This document shows positions 22,996 to 34,545 of a stretch of DNA of 64,000 nucleotides, piece after piece. Each line of letters begins with the position of its first letter. Position 1 is the stretch's first letter. Location: contig CAXKWD010000003.1 of assembly GCA_964059195.1 (NCBI GenBank), forward strand, positions 198,858,174 to 198,922,173. Direction: 5' to 3'. This stretch comes from Ectobius pallidus. Taxonomy: Eukaryota; Arthropoda; Insecta; Blattodea; Ectobiidae. Under the pieces are notes generated by a model. The model was given only the letters and a program-made list of their open reading frames with translations, was not told where the DNA came from and did no database searches. Made by a program: the position numbers and the translations under genes.

Positions 22996-24277
22996 ACTCT
23001 TAAGCCATCTCGCAAAATGCATGGAAATAAATTGACGTGTAAATGCAAAAATGTTTGTGTAGAAACAGAAATAGAACTCTGAGGGGTGGGTGTGATGTTT
23101 ACATGGAAATTGTAACGCCATAATTCATGTGGGTGTATTTTTAGTTCAGAGCTTCCTGTACTAGTTGACTCACAGCCTCATCAAATCTGTACACAAATCA
23201 CAAATCTTTCTCTAGCACTTGTATAGTAACTGCTGATTTCACAGCTTGCGTTACTCAGGCCTAAATACCGGCAAATCCGTGCCAATTTTTCGCACATTCA
23301 AAATGATTTGGTCTTTTATTGAAGTGTTGAGTGTAAATTCTCAGGAAACGTTTGAATATACCATAATTATTGTAGGAATCAAATTATTTAGATTTTTCCT
23401 CATTTCCAATAATTTATACAAAAATATTGTTACACTTAATGACTCCTGAAATGGCTATACACAGTTGTCCATGAGTAAATATGGCATTTGGTATACTGAA
23501 TGCGCAATATCTGCAATTTGGCTTATTCTATATAAAAATGTTAAAGAAAAATAAACTATGTTGTCCATGTCCAGGGTAGAGAAAGTTATGTGGGTGGATC
23601 ACTTCAGATTTCTATGGAAGTGAATTTTTATCACTATTGTTGATATACAAAGGAATGAATTATACCGATAGCCTCTCGAATTGGATTGATTACATTAAAT
23701 CTTTGCGGTCCCCCACACCAAGTGTCTACGCTGACAACAATAGTGCTGTCCTGCATATTATATCCCCTCCAACATGACTGGAAAATTAATCAGAACCATG
23801 GGAAATATAGTCTGAATTATGTAACGAAGCCATCTTTAGTATAGAACTACTATAACTTAGCTCGACCTGTCCTTCCATAATGAAGCATGGAAAATCAGCA
23901 ATGAGAGTAATAATTAAACAAATTCTATTTCCTTAATTTAGTGTAATATAGTTTCGAAAATTAAAATCCATTTCCTGAAAAATCACTAAAATGTGATTTT
24001 GCAGTGGACTCTTATTGGAAAGATCGTATTGTCAGAACAACATCCTGCACTGCTAACCCAGAGGAGGTCTATCTGAATGACCTGTGCTAAGAGAGGTCAT
24101 CGGGCCAAAAGCTTGTTTGGGAGAAGATGAAATAATGGTGGTTCGTCTATTAGCCCTCATGCTAAAATTAAAAGGAAAAATATGAAAGTTGACTGATTTA
24201 TTTATTTTGGTTAAATCGTGTTTTTTGTACAACGTAATTAAATGAAAGAGTAAAATATTATAAGTTTGTAGCTTTAA
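22996..24277. other. Unassigned stretch
   Basis: About 1.3 kb without a gene. A ~30-bp match to REP1 ('tgtccagggtagagaaagtt') lies at 23,568-23,595. Otherwise nothing recognised. Confidence 0.4.
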
Positions 24278-24371
24278 TATAAGAGGTGTGTTAAATATTT
24301 AAGATAATCTAGGGTTCACAATTTTATGGCAATATGCCTATGTTGCAAGGTGTGTTACATTTGAATGAATT
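24278..24371 (+). repeat. Short dispersed repeat, copy 1
   Basis: 'ataagaggtgtgttaaatat...acaatttta' is paralogous to 26,969-27,060 ('ataagaggtttgttcaatat...'). Nature unknown. Confidence 0.5.
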
Positions 24372-24458
24372 AATCCTAGTGTTATGGCAAGCTACAGATT
24401 GCAAATCTTTTAAGGAATGTGATTGCCACAACTGTTAAACACATCGATTGAGTACAGC

Positions 24459-24722
24459 AAAAAAAAAAAAAAATTAGATTAAAAAAAAAAAAAAATTATT
24501 TTTAAATTTTTAATTTTTTTATTTAAAAAAATAAAAAAAAATTAAAAAATTTAATTTTTTTTTAATTATCAAAATTTAAAAATAAAAAAATTCAAAAATA
24601 AAAAATTTAAAAAATAAAAAGTCCAAAATTTAAAAAATAAAAAATTACAAAAATTAAAATCCAAAATTAAAAAAAAAGAAAAAAATTATTTAATTTTAAT
24701 TTTAATTTTAATTTTAATTTTG
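24459..24722. repeat. A/T-only low-complexity tract
   Basis: About 260 bases composed almost entirely of A and T runs, ending in a regular (TTTTAA)n-like series. Only a few isolated G or C bases occur. It has no coding meaning. Confidence 0.95.
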
Positions 24723-24952
24723 GCCTACTTACACTTTTTTTTGTGCCCACCCTTACCCCCGGTGTGCCAAGCAATTAAGCCTAAACTTCCGGTCAAACCA
24801 AATTTTGGTAACCATATGTGATGTGTGTTTACCTATTGTGCTCTTATGCCCATCCGTAGGGGATGTTGATGGTGTGACGTGTTTGAACTGTGTACTTATG
24901 TCTATGTATTTTGGCGCAGGATAGACCTAAGTGCGGATAGGTCTTATATATG

Positions 24953-25173
24953 TATAGATCCCGCACTAAATCTGTGCCGATTGCCTACGTCATTGCATTA
25001 TGTTTTCGTGGGGACTGTAGCGTCGACAGGCCTGCTACTTACCTCTCTCGCACAACAGTACCTCCCTTTCTATTTGTGAAGGCCAAGCTACCTCTCTTTC
25101 TCGCACAATAGCATGTCTCTCTCTAGCGAGTAACGGTCGTCATCGGCACAGATTTCGTGCGAGATCTTTATGT
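24953..25173. mobile_element. ~220-bp MITE, copy 2
   Basis: Colinear with 8,223-8,444. It has the same terminal inverted repeats (GATCCCGCACTAAATCTGTG on the left, CAGATTTCGTGCGAGATC on the right). The right flank is a GTAT run. Confidence 0.85.
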
Positions 25174-25339
25174 ATGTATGTATGTATTTGTTCATTGCAA
25201 TTGGGTTACTACCCGGTGGCAGCGTTTCCTAATACTACAAAACTACAACTAAGACTACAATATTTACACATGAACGAGTAACATACACATTAACGACTAA
25301 CATCACATGAACGATTAACATTCATAAACAAGAACCATT

Positions 25340-25860
25340 ACATAAGAAGGTAGCATTACTTAATACACATAGAAGACCTTAAGTTATTCTTAAATTTCTT
25401 CAGGGAGGGGGGGGGGTTTCCCTGAAAAGCTCCTACAGGCAATTCATTCCATTCCTCAATGGTTCTATTTACAAATGAAAACCTCCCTACATCTTTTCTA
25501 TACCTTCTACCCTTTGATTTTGAGGGGATGGTCGCCTCTTCCATAATACGATGGTTTTTCTAGTCTTTTCCCAACGTCCCCCCATGCCTTAGAACCTTGA
25601 TAAGCTTTGTATAATGTACATAACCTATATATCTTACGCCTGTCTTGCAATAGTTCCCATCTCATCTCTTCTCCACAATGTTTACCTCTTGTTATTAATT
25701 TTATTGCTCTTTTCTGATTTTTTCTAGTAAATCTATTTGATTAATTCTATACGGATCCCAGCATGCTATTGAATATTCCATTATTTGCCTTACTAGAGAA
25801 CTGTCGGGTATTCCCTTGATTTTGCGCTCCCTTCTTTCAGTACCCTCATTTTGTGCTATA
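25340..25860 (-). pseudogene. Jockey/CR1-like LINE C-terminus
   Basis: Minus strand 25,544-25,356 reads YRKDVGRFSFVNRTIEEWNE then LPVGAFQGNP, a conserved C-terminal motif of insect LINE reverse-transcriptase proteins (RR..G..SFVNRTI..WN.LP). Further upstream on the minus strand (about 25,800-25,690), frames read QIMEYSIACWDPYRI and IRKEQ, the post-palm segment. Frameshifts separate them. 5' truncated and dead. Confidence 0.8.
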
Positions 25861-27735
25861 TTTTCGGATATGTTTTTTTTTTAGTCACTTGTAGTTATGT
25901 ATTCTAGAGATTTATAGTACGTTTGAGGGGATTGAGGTGATTATTGATCATTCCGGCATTCGCCCCTATTTACACATAGTGCAATCTAAGTGTTCTCTTG
26001 GTATAAGTAGGAATCTAAATATGTACGAAGGGAGTCAGGCCCTGTCTGTGGCCCCTTGTGTGTGTCAGCAGCTCTGGGTACAACTTATAAAAGGTATGAA
26101 ACATGTCTCTTAATATTACGTTGTCATTTAATACATTGCAATTATTATCGATATATTATGTTAAATGAGAGTCGTCATAAAATATGTGCGTAATTACGAA
26201 TACTTAACATAATTCTAACTAGCAAAATATGAATATATTCTACATGTAATTGTTGTTAATAAAGATAATATTATGTCTTCTATATAGTTCTTATGTCAAA
26301 CTAAAAAGTACCACTTAAACAAATAAATAAAGATATCACCATAACAAATTATGGAGTATCAAGACATCGCCATAACACTAGTTTCTTTAATTAAAAGTTA
26401 TTTAACATATAACTTTTGTAGTTTATTTTAGGATTCTAATCTATTCCATTAACACCATCGAAATAATTGCCACATTACTTAATTTCCTGTCTCTATTTAT
26501 TAATTTTTCAGTTTCTTATTCAATTTATTTTGTAAATTGTAAGAAAGACTTTTTTTTCGCTTTTTCTCCTGAGTACAGAAGACGAATGGACGCCAGACGA
26601 TGACGTCACCACGATTTCCACCTCACTGCAGCAGATTAATAATGTACAGGTGTCGTGACCAGAATCTCTCAATCATTACGTCTTGTTCGTATTAATTATA
26701 ATTGCCATAGCATCTGTCATTTCTTTCTGCGTGAAACTCCTATTAATTGAGATGTATCCAACATTTTCTGCTAACTTCCACTTTTGGATAAATAATTATT
26801 GTTGTGCATAATGAGCTATGCTCAAGACAGTTCTTATATGTATTTCAAAAAAGTAGCAATCGCTACCTTGGTTCTACTTCCGCAAAATCTCTACGTCGCT
26901 TTACGTTTCTTGGCCCCTAGACCCATAAACATCGTCAACTGAAAAGTAATTGTTTATTGTATATAGCTATAATATAAGAGGTTTGTTCAATATTTAAGAT
27001 AATGTAGTGTACACAATTTCATGATACTAGACCTATGTTGCATGGTGATATGTATACAGAGAGTTAGTGAATAATACCGAAATATTTTACCGGTGTATAG
27101 AGATGACATAGACAAGCAACTTTTATTAGGAAATTTTTGTTCTATGGATTCAATTTTTTCTGGTACAGCATAAACTCTCCCAGAACATGGCCGCCACTGA
27201 CTTCTAACGTTTGAAAAAATGCAAAACAAAGAAAGTTCGTTCTTAACACTGGATTATAAATAAAAAAAATTAATGTAGTGGCGGCCAGTCATGTGATTAG
27301 TCTGTAAATTTTCCAGATTGTGAAATCACTAAATTATGTTATAGCTGTTGACGAATGATTAAGAATTAGGTTTTTATCGATCACTAAGATGGTACGAAGT
27401 CAATTTAATGAAAATTTTGACTTTATTTCGCTTCATTATTAACTTATGAGCACCAAATTGTAATAACTTTAATGCCCTGTAGCTATTTCAAGCTGACCTA
27501 TGCTAAACTGAGCTACGCTACATTTCAGAAATCGCCGATTAGGCTCAGCACATATGTATCAGTTGTTTTCTCCGACATCTGTTAGATCGGATAGGCTGTC
27601 GTATTGAAAATAATAATAAACAAAATCTTATTTTCTTATCTCAAACACATTGCTAACCTTTTTGTAATGCTGTAGATTGCTGTGACAATAATTTAAGATT
27701 GGAAATATATTTCATTTAGGCACATTAATAACATT
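25861..27735. other. Unassigned stretch
   Basis: About 1.9 kb. Apart from the short repeat copy at 26,969-27,060 (paralogue of 24,278-24,371), no gene or element was recognised. The 80-codon minus-strand frame at 26,987-27,229 has no motif. Confidence 0.4.
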
Positions 27736-27895
27736 AAGATCTTCTTGGCTTCCGAGTATCTGCCGCGTCATATTTAAGAAGTCTGCCGACGTTTCGACCA
27801 TATTGCCGTGGTCTTTATCAAGGCTACCACGGCAAGATGGTCGAAACGTCGGCATACTTCTTAAATATGATACCCGGAAGTCAAGAAGATTTTAT
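27736..27895. repeat. Near-perfect hairpin repeat, ~70-bp arms
   Basis: Left arm 27,740-27,815 contains CTTGGCTTCCG, TTTAAGAAGTCTGCCGACGT and TTGCCGTGGT. Right arm 27,827-27,890 contains its reverse complement (ACCACGGCAA, GTCGAAACGTCGGCATACTT, GGAAGTCAAGAAG). The loop is about 10-14 nt. It looks like a tiny fold-back element. Confidence 0.9.
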
Positions 27896-28439
27896 TGTCA
27901 ACTCGGGCCACCTACGATCTTACATTAATAACATTGTAATTACTATAATATAAAGGCTTTTGTAAGTTGTGACCATTTGCAACTACACGTCTACAGACGT
28001 GCACTGAATTAATTTACTCAATAGCGTGTTTAACAAAAGCCCACTACTAAACATGTTTCATAATATTATTTGTAATCTATACCGTTATGCATATTGTACT
28101 CGCAGTGTTTCCTAGGAAAGATATCTGCTTAGAAAAGCTCTTTCTTACCCTGTGGGATTCCAACTCCCGCTCAAAATTTTGATGTGATACGCCATTAATC
28201 ACAATTTCTGTTAAGAACGATTGATGAATCTAAGCTCAAGTGAAAGTTATTTGTCAAGTTATAAATATCTTTCTCTCCAATCTTAACCTAATAGTTTCCG
28301 AAATACATTAATTTCACAAGTGATCTGGTTCACCCGGTTATATCCTTACTCTAATTTCCATACGCCATATTTTAGTAGCAATACTTTCTTTCCAATAACT
28401 TATAGAATTTAAGTACCGATATGACATCCATTTATCCTA
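27896..28439. other. Unassigned stretch
   Basis: No gene or matched repeat recognised. Confidence 0.4.
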
Positions 28440-28944
28440 AAATGTGGAAGCAGACATTGTTCACCCACTTCCGAGACCCAATCCCATTCCACTCGAAACG
28501 ATTTTAGACCCGTGAGTCTTTGTATTTTGTCTACTTTGTCTAAAGTGCTAGAAATACTTGTACTGTACATAAGCAATTAACGACTACATGAATGAACATA
28601 AACTACTGGACATGTTTCAGAATGGCTTGAGAAGTGAACACAGCACAACGGCATTATTTAAAGTGACAGAAGACATTAGGGAAGCATCTGACGCAGGTAA
28701 AGTGACAAAAATAACACTGTTGGACTTCAGTAAAGCTTTCGACTCTGTTAATATTGACTTAGTCATCCTGAAACTCAAAAACTTACAACTTTAAAAAAAT
28801 TGCCATCGACTGGTATCCTTTGACCAACACTGAGCTTAGCGGAATGTCACAGCGGGTGCCCCACAAGGATCCATATTGGGACCTTTGTTGTTCACGAACC
28901 ACATAAACGACATACCAACTCCCATAAAACATTCTAATTTTTAA
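28440..28944 (+). pseudogene. CR1/Jockey-type LINE reverse transcriptase, first segment
   Basis: Frames along the plus strand read FRPVSLCILSTLSKVLE (about 28,500-28,552, RT block 1), QNGLRSEHSTTALFKV (from 28,618) and KITLLDFSKAFDSVNIDLVI (28,708-28,767, block with the first catalytic Asp). After a frameshift comes GAPQGSILGPLLF-like text (about 28,855-28,895) and HINDIPTPIKHSNF. The order is that of a LINE palm domain. The next block (LYADDLQ) is only found at 29,920, after an insertion. Several frameshifts. Dead. Confidence 0.85.
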
Positions 28945-29900
28945 GTTCCAGTATGGTACTTTATGAGATTGTGTGGTGGACGAAAAAATGTCTGTCCGTC
29001 TGTCTGTCCGTCTGTCCGTGTGTCTGTACGCACCATAACACAAATACGCTTTTTCGGATTTTCATGAAACTTGGAAAACACATTTATAATGTCCATGGGA
29101 AGAACCCTATTGATATTGAACCAAATCGGTTCACCGGTACCGGAGTAATGGCCAATTTAGTGCCTATTTTAATAGATTATGGCGCCTTTCTAATAGAAAG
29201 GCGCCATCACTCAAATACGCTGTATCGGATTTCCATGAGACTTGGTATACCCATTTATGACGTCCATGAGAAGTGCCCTATTGAATTTGAACCTAATCTG
29301 TTGACCGGTACCGGAGTAAAACCCAATTTAGTGTCTACTTTAAAGGCGCAATAACTCAAATACGCTTTATCGGATATTTATGAAACTTCGTATACGCATT
29401 TATAATGTCCATGGGAAGACGTTTATTGATATTGGACCAAATCGGTTGGCCAGTACCGGAATAATGCCCAATTTAGTGTTTTTATGTTAATATATAAGAA
29501 GTCGCGATAACTCAAATATGCTTTATTGGATTTTCCTGAAATTTTGTATACCCATTTATAATGTACGTGGAAAAACGTCTACTGATATTGGACCAAATCG
29601 GTAGACCGGTACCGGAGTAAAACCCAATTTAGTGTATATTTTAAAGATGCGGTAACTCAAATACGCTTTACCGGATTTTTATGAAACTTGGTATACACAT
29701 TTATTATGTCCGTGGGAAGACGTCTATTCATAATGGATAAAATCGGTTGACCTGTTTCGGAGTAATGCTCAATTTAGTGCCTATTTTATGGTAATATACG
29801 TATTCGAAAGAATTTATTTAAAAAAATATATATTCTGCATATCATAATTGCAGTCATAACTGATTAAACAAAAACATACTGGCACTTTTTTACATCAGTT
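28945..29900 (+). repeat. Insertion carrying five ~145-160-bp tandem units (REP3, copy 1)
   Basis: It opens 'agtatggtactttatgagat' with a (TCTGTCCG)n run, followed by five units starting at about 29,033, 29,202, 29,349, 29,506 and 29,651. Each unit reads 'aactcaaatacgctttatcg', 'atttataatgtccatggg', 'gaccaaatcggttgaccggt', 'accggagtaa(t/a)..cccaatttagtg'. Units alternate between an A form ending 'tattttatggtaatata' and a B form ending 'tattttaaaggcgc'. Copies with three units (49.7 kb) and one unit (54.3 kb) are in the same window. It splits the LINE between HSNF and LYADD. Confidence 0.85.
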
Positions 29901-30494
29901 TACCTGATTTTATATTTGTATGCTGACGACCTGCAATGCTTCGTATCAATTGACAAAAATTCAATCGATGTCGCGGTTACAAAACTAAACGAAGACATTT
30001 TAATATCTGACTAGACCAACTTAAATCCCCCCCCCCCCCAAAAAACTCTATCTACTATAATAGGAAACAAATATCTTCTGAACATAATCGACACGAAGTG
30101 AATCTATAAAAGTGATACAATAAAAAATTCCTTATAGCTCAACGCTGAAGAACTTAGGAATTTTAAAGAATTGAAGCACTCAGATGGCAGAATCCGGCAA
30201 AAAGTTTTCTTTTAAAGACTTGAAATACATTTCCCCTCAACTTTAAAGCAAACTTTAGTACAGACTCTAAATATACCTCACTTTGACTACGTCGACGTTC
30301 TGCTGACTAATCCGACGCTTGACCTGAAAATGAAATTGCGACGTGCATATTCATGATTCATTTCTAACGAGCGCAAATATCATCACATCACTCCTTCTCT
30401 TGAAGCATTAAACTGGCTTAGACTCTGTACAGGCCGTAATTTTCATTTTCTTCTTATTTTCTTCCAAATCTCGCAGTCCTCGATACCATTATGC
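29901..30494 (+). pseudogene. Same LINE, second segment (YADD box onward)
   Basis: LYADDLQCFVSIDKNSIDVA (from about 29,915) is the catalytic YADD box. It continues TKLNEDI. Later frames give LKQTLVQTLNIPHFDYVDVL, LTNPTLDLKMKLRRA, NERKYHHITPSLEALNWLRL and FQISQSSIPL up to the mariner insertion. The sequence is colinear with the first segment once the insertion at 28,945-29,900 is ignored. Confidence 0.85.
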
Positions 30495-31628
30495 AAGGAT
30501 CATCCAGAAAGTAAGTTCCCATCGCCGATAAAGAAAACAAAAACATCAATAAGCAAAAAAAATATTTATTGCAATATTTACAGAGATTCATTGGCTACTT
30601 CTCTACTTAGTCGCCGAAGTTATTGAGACATTTATCGTACCGCTGCACCAACATTTGTACGCCCGTGTCATAAGACTGCCGCCAACGTCTGGAGCCATGA
30701 AATCTCTGCCGTCTGCATCTCAGCGTTTTTGTGGAAACGTTTTTCTGCCAGAAATCACTTCATGAGACAGAAGAGATGCAAGTTACTTGGCATGGGGTCG
30801 AAGATCTCCCATCCAGACTTAAGCATCTGATTCCGTGTGTTGTTGGCTTTATGGGGCCGTGCATTGTCGTGCAAAAGCGTAAAGCTCCATCTACAATGTG
30901 CAGTCGGCAGTCGGTAGTTGGTAGTTGGTAGTCGGTAGTCGACGTTTTAACGTGTGGTGAGTAATGGACGCCATTCACAATGTGCAGTTGCAGTCGACAG
31001 CAGGCACTCGGCAGTTGGTAGTCGGTAGTCGGGAAATTCATTTTCGACTACCACTGCACGACTGCAAGTAACATATTACGAGATTGAAAATTATTTACTA
31101 GTGCAAATAAACAGATTAGCATACTACGAGAAAGCAAGATGTGTTGATTACATATATTATGCAATTATAAAAGCGATTCCTCAATTTTTTTAATATTGTA
31201 AAATGTTTCCCTAACCGCAATGTCGACTGCATATTGTGAACGGCTCGAGTGCTGCTCCCAAGCGGCCGACTGCAACTGCCAACTGCCGACTACCGACTAC
31301 CAACTGCACATTGTGGATAGACCATAAAGCCTCTTGTCAGCATTCTCTTGTTTTGGATCGCCCTCGTCAGATTTTTCACCCATGTTTCATCCCCAGTGAC
31401 AACATTGTCGAGAAACTCATCATCTTTCTCTTCGTACCGCTGGCGGCAAAGTCCTATAACACGGGCATACAATTGTTGGTACACCGCTAAGATAAATGCC
31501 TCGATAACGGTGCCGACTATGTAGAGAAGTAGCCAATGAATCTCTTTAAATATTGCAATAAACTTTTTTACTTATTAATGTTTTTGTTTTCTTTATCGGC
31601 GATCGGAACTTACTTTCTGGATGACTCG
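30495..31628 (-). mobile_element. Mariner transposon, fold-back derivative (dead)
   Basis: Minus-strand remnants of a mariner transposase occur in order: NVVTGDETWV (about 31,405-31,376, first catalytic Asp region), then after an insertion LLHDNARPHKANNTR (about 30,880-30,835, second Asp region). Next come the degraded MPSNLHLF block and the C-terminus through 30,600. The ends have the mariner-like TCATCCAGAAAGTAAGTTCC. Here, however, the outer ~175 bp of both sides are inverted copies of the C-terminal coding/3' end: 30,497-30,672 versus 31,449-31,628. The N-terminal half is absent. Stops and a nested 0.43 kb element complete the inactivation. It sits in the LINE between the IPLCKD-like and YLSSRF-like text. 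Confidence 0.85.
30893..31325. mobile_element. Inverted-repeat element nested in the mariner
   Basis: It opens ACAATGTGCAGTCGGCAGTC and closes with the reverse complement of ACAATGTGCAGTTGGTAGTC. Degenerate GGTAGTC/GGCAGTC words make up both ends. A further ACAATGTGCAGTTG lies inside at about 30,977. It interrupts the mariner frame between the DETW and DNARPH blocks. No coding. The target duplication is unclear. Confidence 0.75.
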
Positions 31629-31932
31629 TATTTATCATCACGTTTTACTACGCTTACCTCTTATAATTTCTACACCCGATCACGCCATGACTTAACACTA
31701 TCAATACCATCCACCACACAACTCTTTACTTATCTTCCTTTAGCATTTCCCCAATTCCATTATGGAACTCTTTTGCTTATGAATGTCAGGGACTATCAAA
31801 ATTTCAGGCAATTCATTTCTGTTTGAAAACTTGACTCACTCAGGCTTATCCCTTTGTACGTTAAAAAGTATTAGCTCTAACTGATCATGGTTGTAAACAA
31901 CTTTAAAACATTTCATAAGTGCTAGATTTTCA

Positions 31933-31990
<58 letters not shown>

Positions 31991-32185
31991 CAGTGTTTCT
32001 TGTTGTAATTTTAATTATTATCATTGTGATTTCATTTCTTAACTTTAGTGTCAGTGTTATTTTCTTTTCCTTACTGTATTTTTGGTGTAATTTTTGTGTT
32101 GTAATTGAAGATTTGGAATCATGATAGAGGAGAAGAGAATACCTAATGGTCTAATCTCTACCATGCTAAATAAATAAATAAATAA
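31629..32185 (+). pseudogene. Same LINE, C-terminus and 3' UTR
   Basis: Plus-strand frames just after the mariner read YLSSRFTTLTSYNFYTRSRH, then DLTLSIPSTTQLFTYLPLAF. This is the usual RS..D..L..P...T..Y..SF end of CR1-type LINE proteins, followed by a LWNSL-like stretch in another frame. The 3' UTR contains (ATT)n at 31,937-31,990 and ends 'aatctctaccatgctaaata' plus (AAAT)n at about 32,162-32,185. With 28,440-28,944 and 29,901-30,494 it forms one element broken by two insertions. Confidence 0.8.
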
Positions 32186-32255
32186 GTAAATCAAATATAT
32201 GTATGATTTAATATCGTAATATCCTTATCTGCTCCTATACGCGTTACTGCATCAA

Positions 32256-32852
32256 TAATAATAAGAGGAAGTGTTTGTCTGTTTGTCTTTCTGTTCTTCT
32301 GTCCGTCTGTTCGCGATGCCCAGCGAAATCTAGTGCACGCAGAGATCTGAAATTTAAACATAGATGGACTGAAGAGGGGCCGAATGTACCTCGAAGTCGG
32401 ATCTTTAATTTTCTCTTTCGTTCGTGAGTCATGAGTGAAAAACTGGCAGAAGACGTAATATTTTGCGCTATAGAAGCATCAGTTTTCGGTATTACATTTC
32501 AATTGTTAAATCAATTGCAGGTGGCTTTGCCTTTTTTGTCGTAACTTGAAAAAAAAAAATAACATTTTTTTCAATATATCGCATGAAATAAATTATCGAT
32601 CGTTTCCATTCTGTGAGCTCATCCTGGTCGATTGGTTTGTTTATACGTTAGTACCAAATACAATAGAGGCGCTTTCTAATCGTGGAATACACTCCTCAGC
32701 CGTATTATTAGCTGTTTCATTATAATTATTAATCGTTTAGTTTGTGAATGATTCGCATGTAAGTGTTAATAAATATAATGTTTCAATTATTTTGCTCTTA
32801 ATTTTTAATCTTCCAATTAATAATCGTGGGCGAAGCTGCGGGCACCTGCTAG
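32256..32852 (-). repeat. Complete copy of the 'CTAGC..GCCCGC' repeat
   Basis: Minus-strand start CTAGCAGGTGCCCGCAGCTT (32,852 downward). The end is an (ACAG)n-like run 'acagacaaacagacaaacac' plus 'cttcctcttattattattg'. The minus-strand frame 32,432-32,244 ends EQTDRRTERQTDK, a product of the microsatellite. The 5' head matches 1,455 and 55,698. The layout (head motif, short microsatellite, AT-rich end) parallels REP1 and REP2. Confidence 0.6.
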
Positions 32853-32929
32853 TATGTAATAAATGTAGATCCCACTCAAGAAGATCAAGTTTGTGCAATA
32901 TTTCATATTTTCATATTTATTTATCCAGA

Positions 32930-33451
32930 TTGACCACAGTTATGTGGTATAGGATACATCATAACTTAAACTATTAAGGTACAATGGTACAAGAATAATA
33001 CCAGAAATAGGCCTACATACAATACAAACATACAAAGAAATTCAGGATCAAAAAAACATTACAACACTACAAAAACAATAAATTAAAAAGTGCAATGTGT
33101 CAAGTAGGCCAAATAGTAGGTTCTGAAAGATTATTTGAAGTTTTCGGCTGCCTCAAAAAATTCATCATTATTGTAGAAGCAGATTTGTTTTAATTACATC
33201 AGTACTAAGCCTTTAAGTGTTTAAAAGTTAAATTTCTAGTAGCGACTGGAAGGGAATTAAACATTTTCACTAACATGTACCTGAAATTGTGTTTGGTTGT
33301 TGCAAACAAGCACTGATCCTGTAAAATGTTATTGCAATTTCTGATGCCAAAGGTATGTAGGCCTACATCAGAATAAGTTTTATAGTTAGCAGAATACAAA
33401 CAGAATACAAACAGAAGTAATGGCTTCGAAATACTGCTTGCTTTATTGGAC
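32930..33451 (-). pseudogene. CR1/Jockey-type LINE C-terminus
   Basis: Minus strand 33,399-33,205 reads YKTYSDVGLHTFGIRNCNNI and later YMLVKMFNSLPVATRNLTFK, the C-terminal (Y...V.MFN.LP...R) motif of these LINEs. The 3' side runs to an (AAATAAATATG) tail near 32,905-32,930. The 5' side is cut by the Harbinger-like element at 33,455. Confidence 0.7.
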
Positions 33452-33454
33452 TTA

Positions 33455-34211
33455 GGCCCGGTATTATAAACAAAGTTGATCTTTAGATTAAGTTAAACCT
33501 AATCTTAAGATTAACTCTTGTTGCTGTTTTATAATGTTCTGGTTAAGTTAAACCGTAGTGCAATGGTGTTAGTAGACCTGTTGGCTGGGAAAAGAAGACG
33601 AATTGGCCTTGGAAATAAATGAAAAACAATAAGATCTGCTAATTTTCTTGTATTTGTTTGTATATTGCGACAAAAATGACTGACACAAATAGTTCAAAAT
33701 GTTGCCAAAACTTTTCATCCAATGAAATAGAATCGTTAGTATATTTAGTTCGAAAGTATAGTGAGATCGTAGAATGGAAAATCTAAATCTAAATTGAACT
33801 CAGTTTTGTTCAGTGTAAGTTAAGTTTATTTCAATCACAGCTAAAATAAGAAGCTATTCATTGCTCATAAAAATGATCTTGTATTAGCATTTGTCTCACA
33901 GTACAACCTTCTCTGTTTAGGCCTACATTAAAATACTTTACGTTCCGGAAAGTTATAAAATAAGTTTTGTCTCTTCTTCTCATAGCATGTTGTATCCGAA
34001 ATCGAATTTGTTGATACTGTCTTATCGTGTTTTTATAGTCATTTTCATTAAAACAATTATTACGTCTTAAACTGCAGATTAAACGGTAGAAAAGGTCCAG
34101 TTAGGTTAAACTGAAGATTAACTTGTAGTTATCGTTTATAATACACAAAAATCTGAAAAACTAAAGTTTAAACTAAAACTAAAGGTTAAACCATGATTAT
34201 AATACCGGCCC
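33455..34211. mobile_element. PIF/Harbinger-like MITE
   Basis: The left end GGCCCGGTATTATAA and right end (reverse complement) GGGCCGGTATTATAA differ at one position. Both are flanked by TTA (33,452-33,454 and 34,212-34,214). Internal subterminal 'AAGTTAAAC' and 'AGTTTAAAC' words recur at both ends. A 3-bp TTA duplication and GGGCC-type termini fit PIF/Harbinger. It is 757 bp with no transposase. Confidence 0.8.
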
Positions 34212-34545
34212 TTAAAGTCAATCAGTGAAGCACACATTATCATCTAGCTAGTCTCGGCACCGTACAGGATCTAGAGTTGTAACTTTATAGGACGAGTTCT
34301 AAAATAAAATGTATTTGTTAGGTGTATTGGTGTCAGCTCGGTGGCTAAGAAAACATAATTTATAGAATGTAACGTGGAGCCAAGTGAGGCCGTGCCAAAC
34401 CCACAGACACTCAGTCGTAAAGAATGAGACAACTCAGTCTCAATGCAGGATTATGCTCCTAACAATCCATCTGGCTAATTATCTGGATGCAAACCACATC
34501 AAACCTCGCTGTATGTGTATTTCCCTGAGATATTAAGGATTGTAC

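Noticed and set aside
28953..29354. 133-codon frame with internal amino-acid repeats
   Set aside because: It spans the ~150-bp DNA tandem units. The repeated peptide simply mirrors the nucleotide repeat, and frames are not kept in the other copies.
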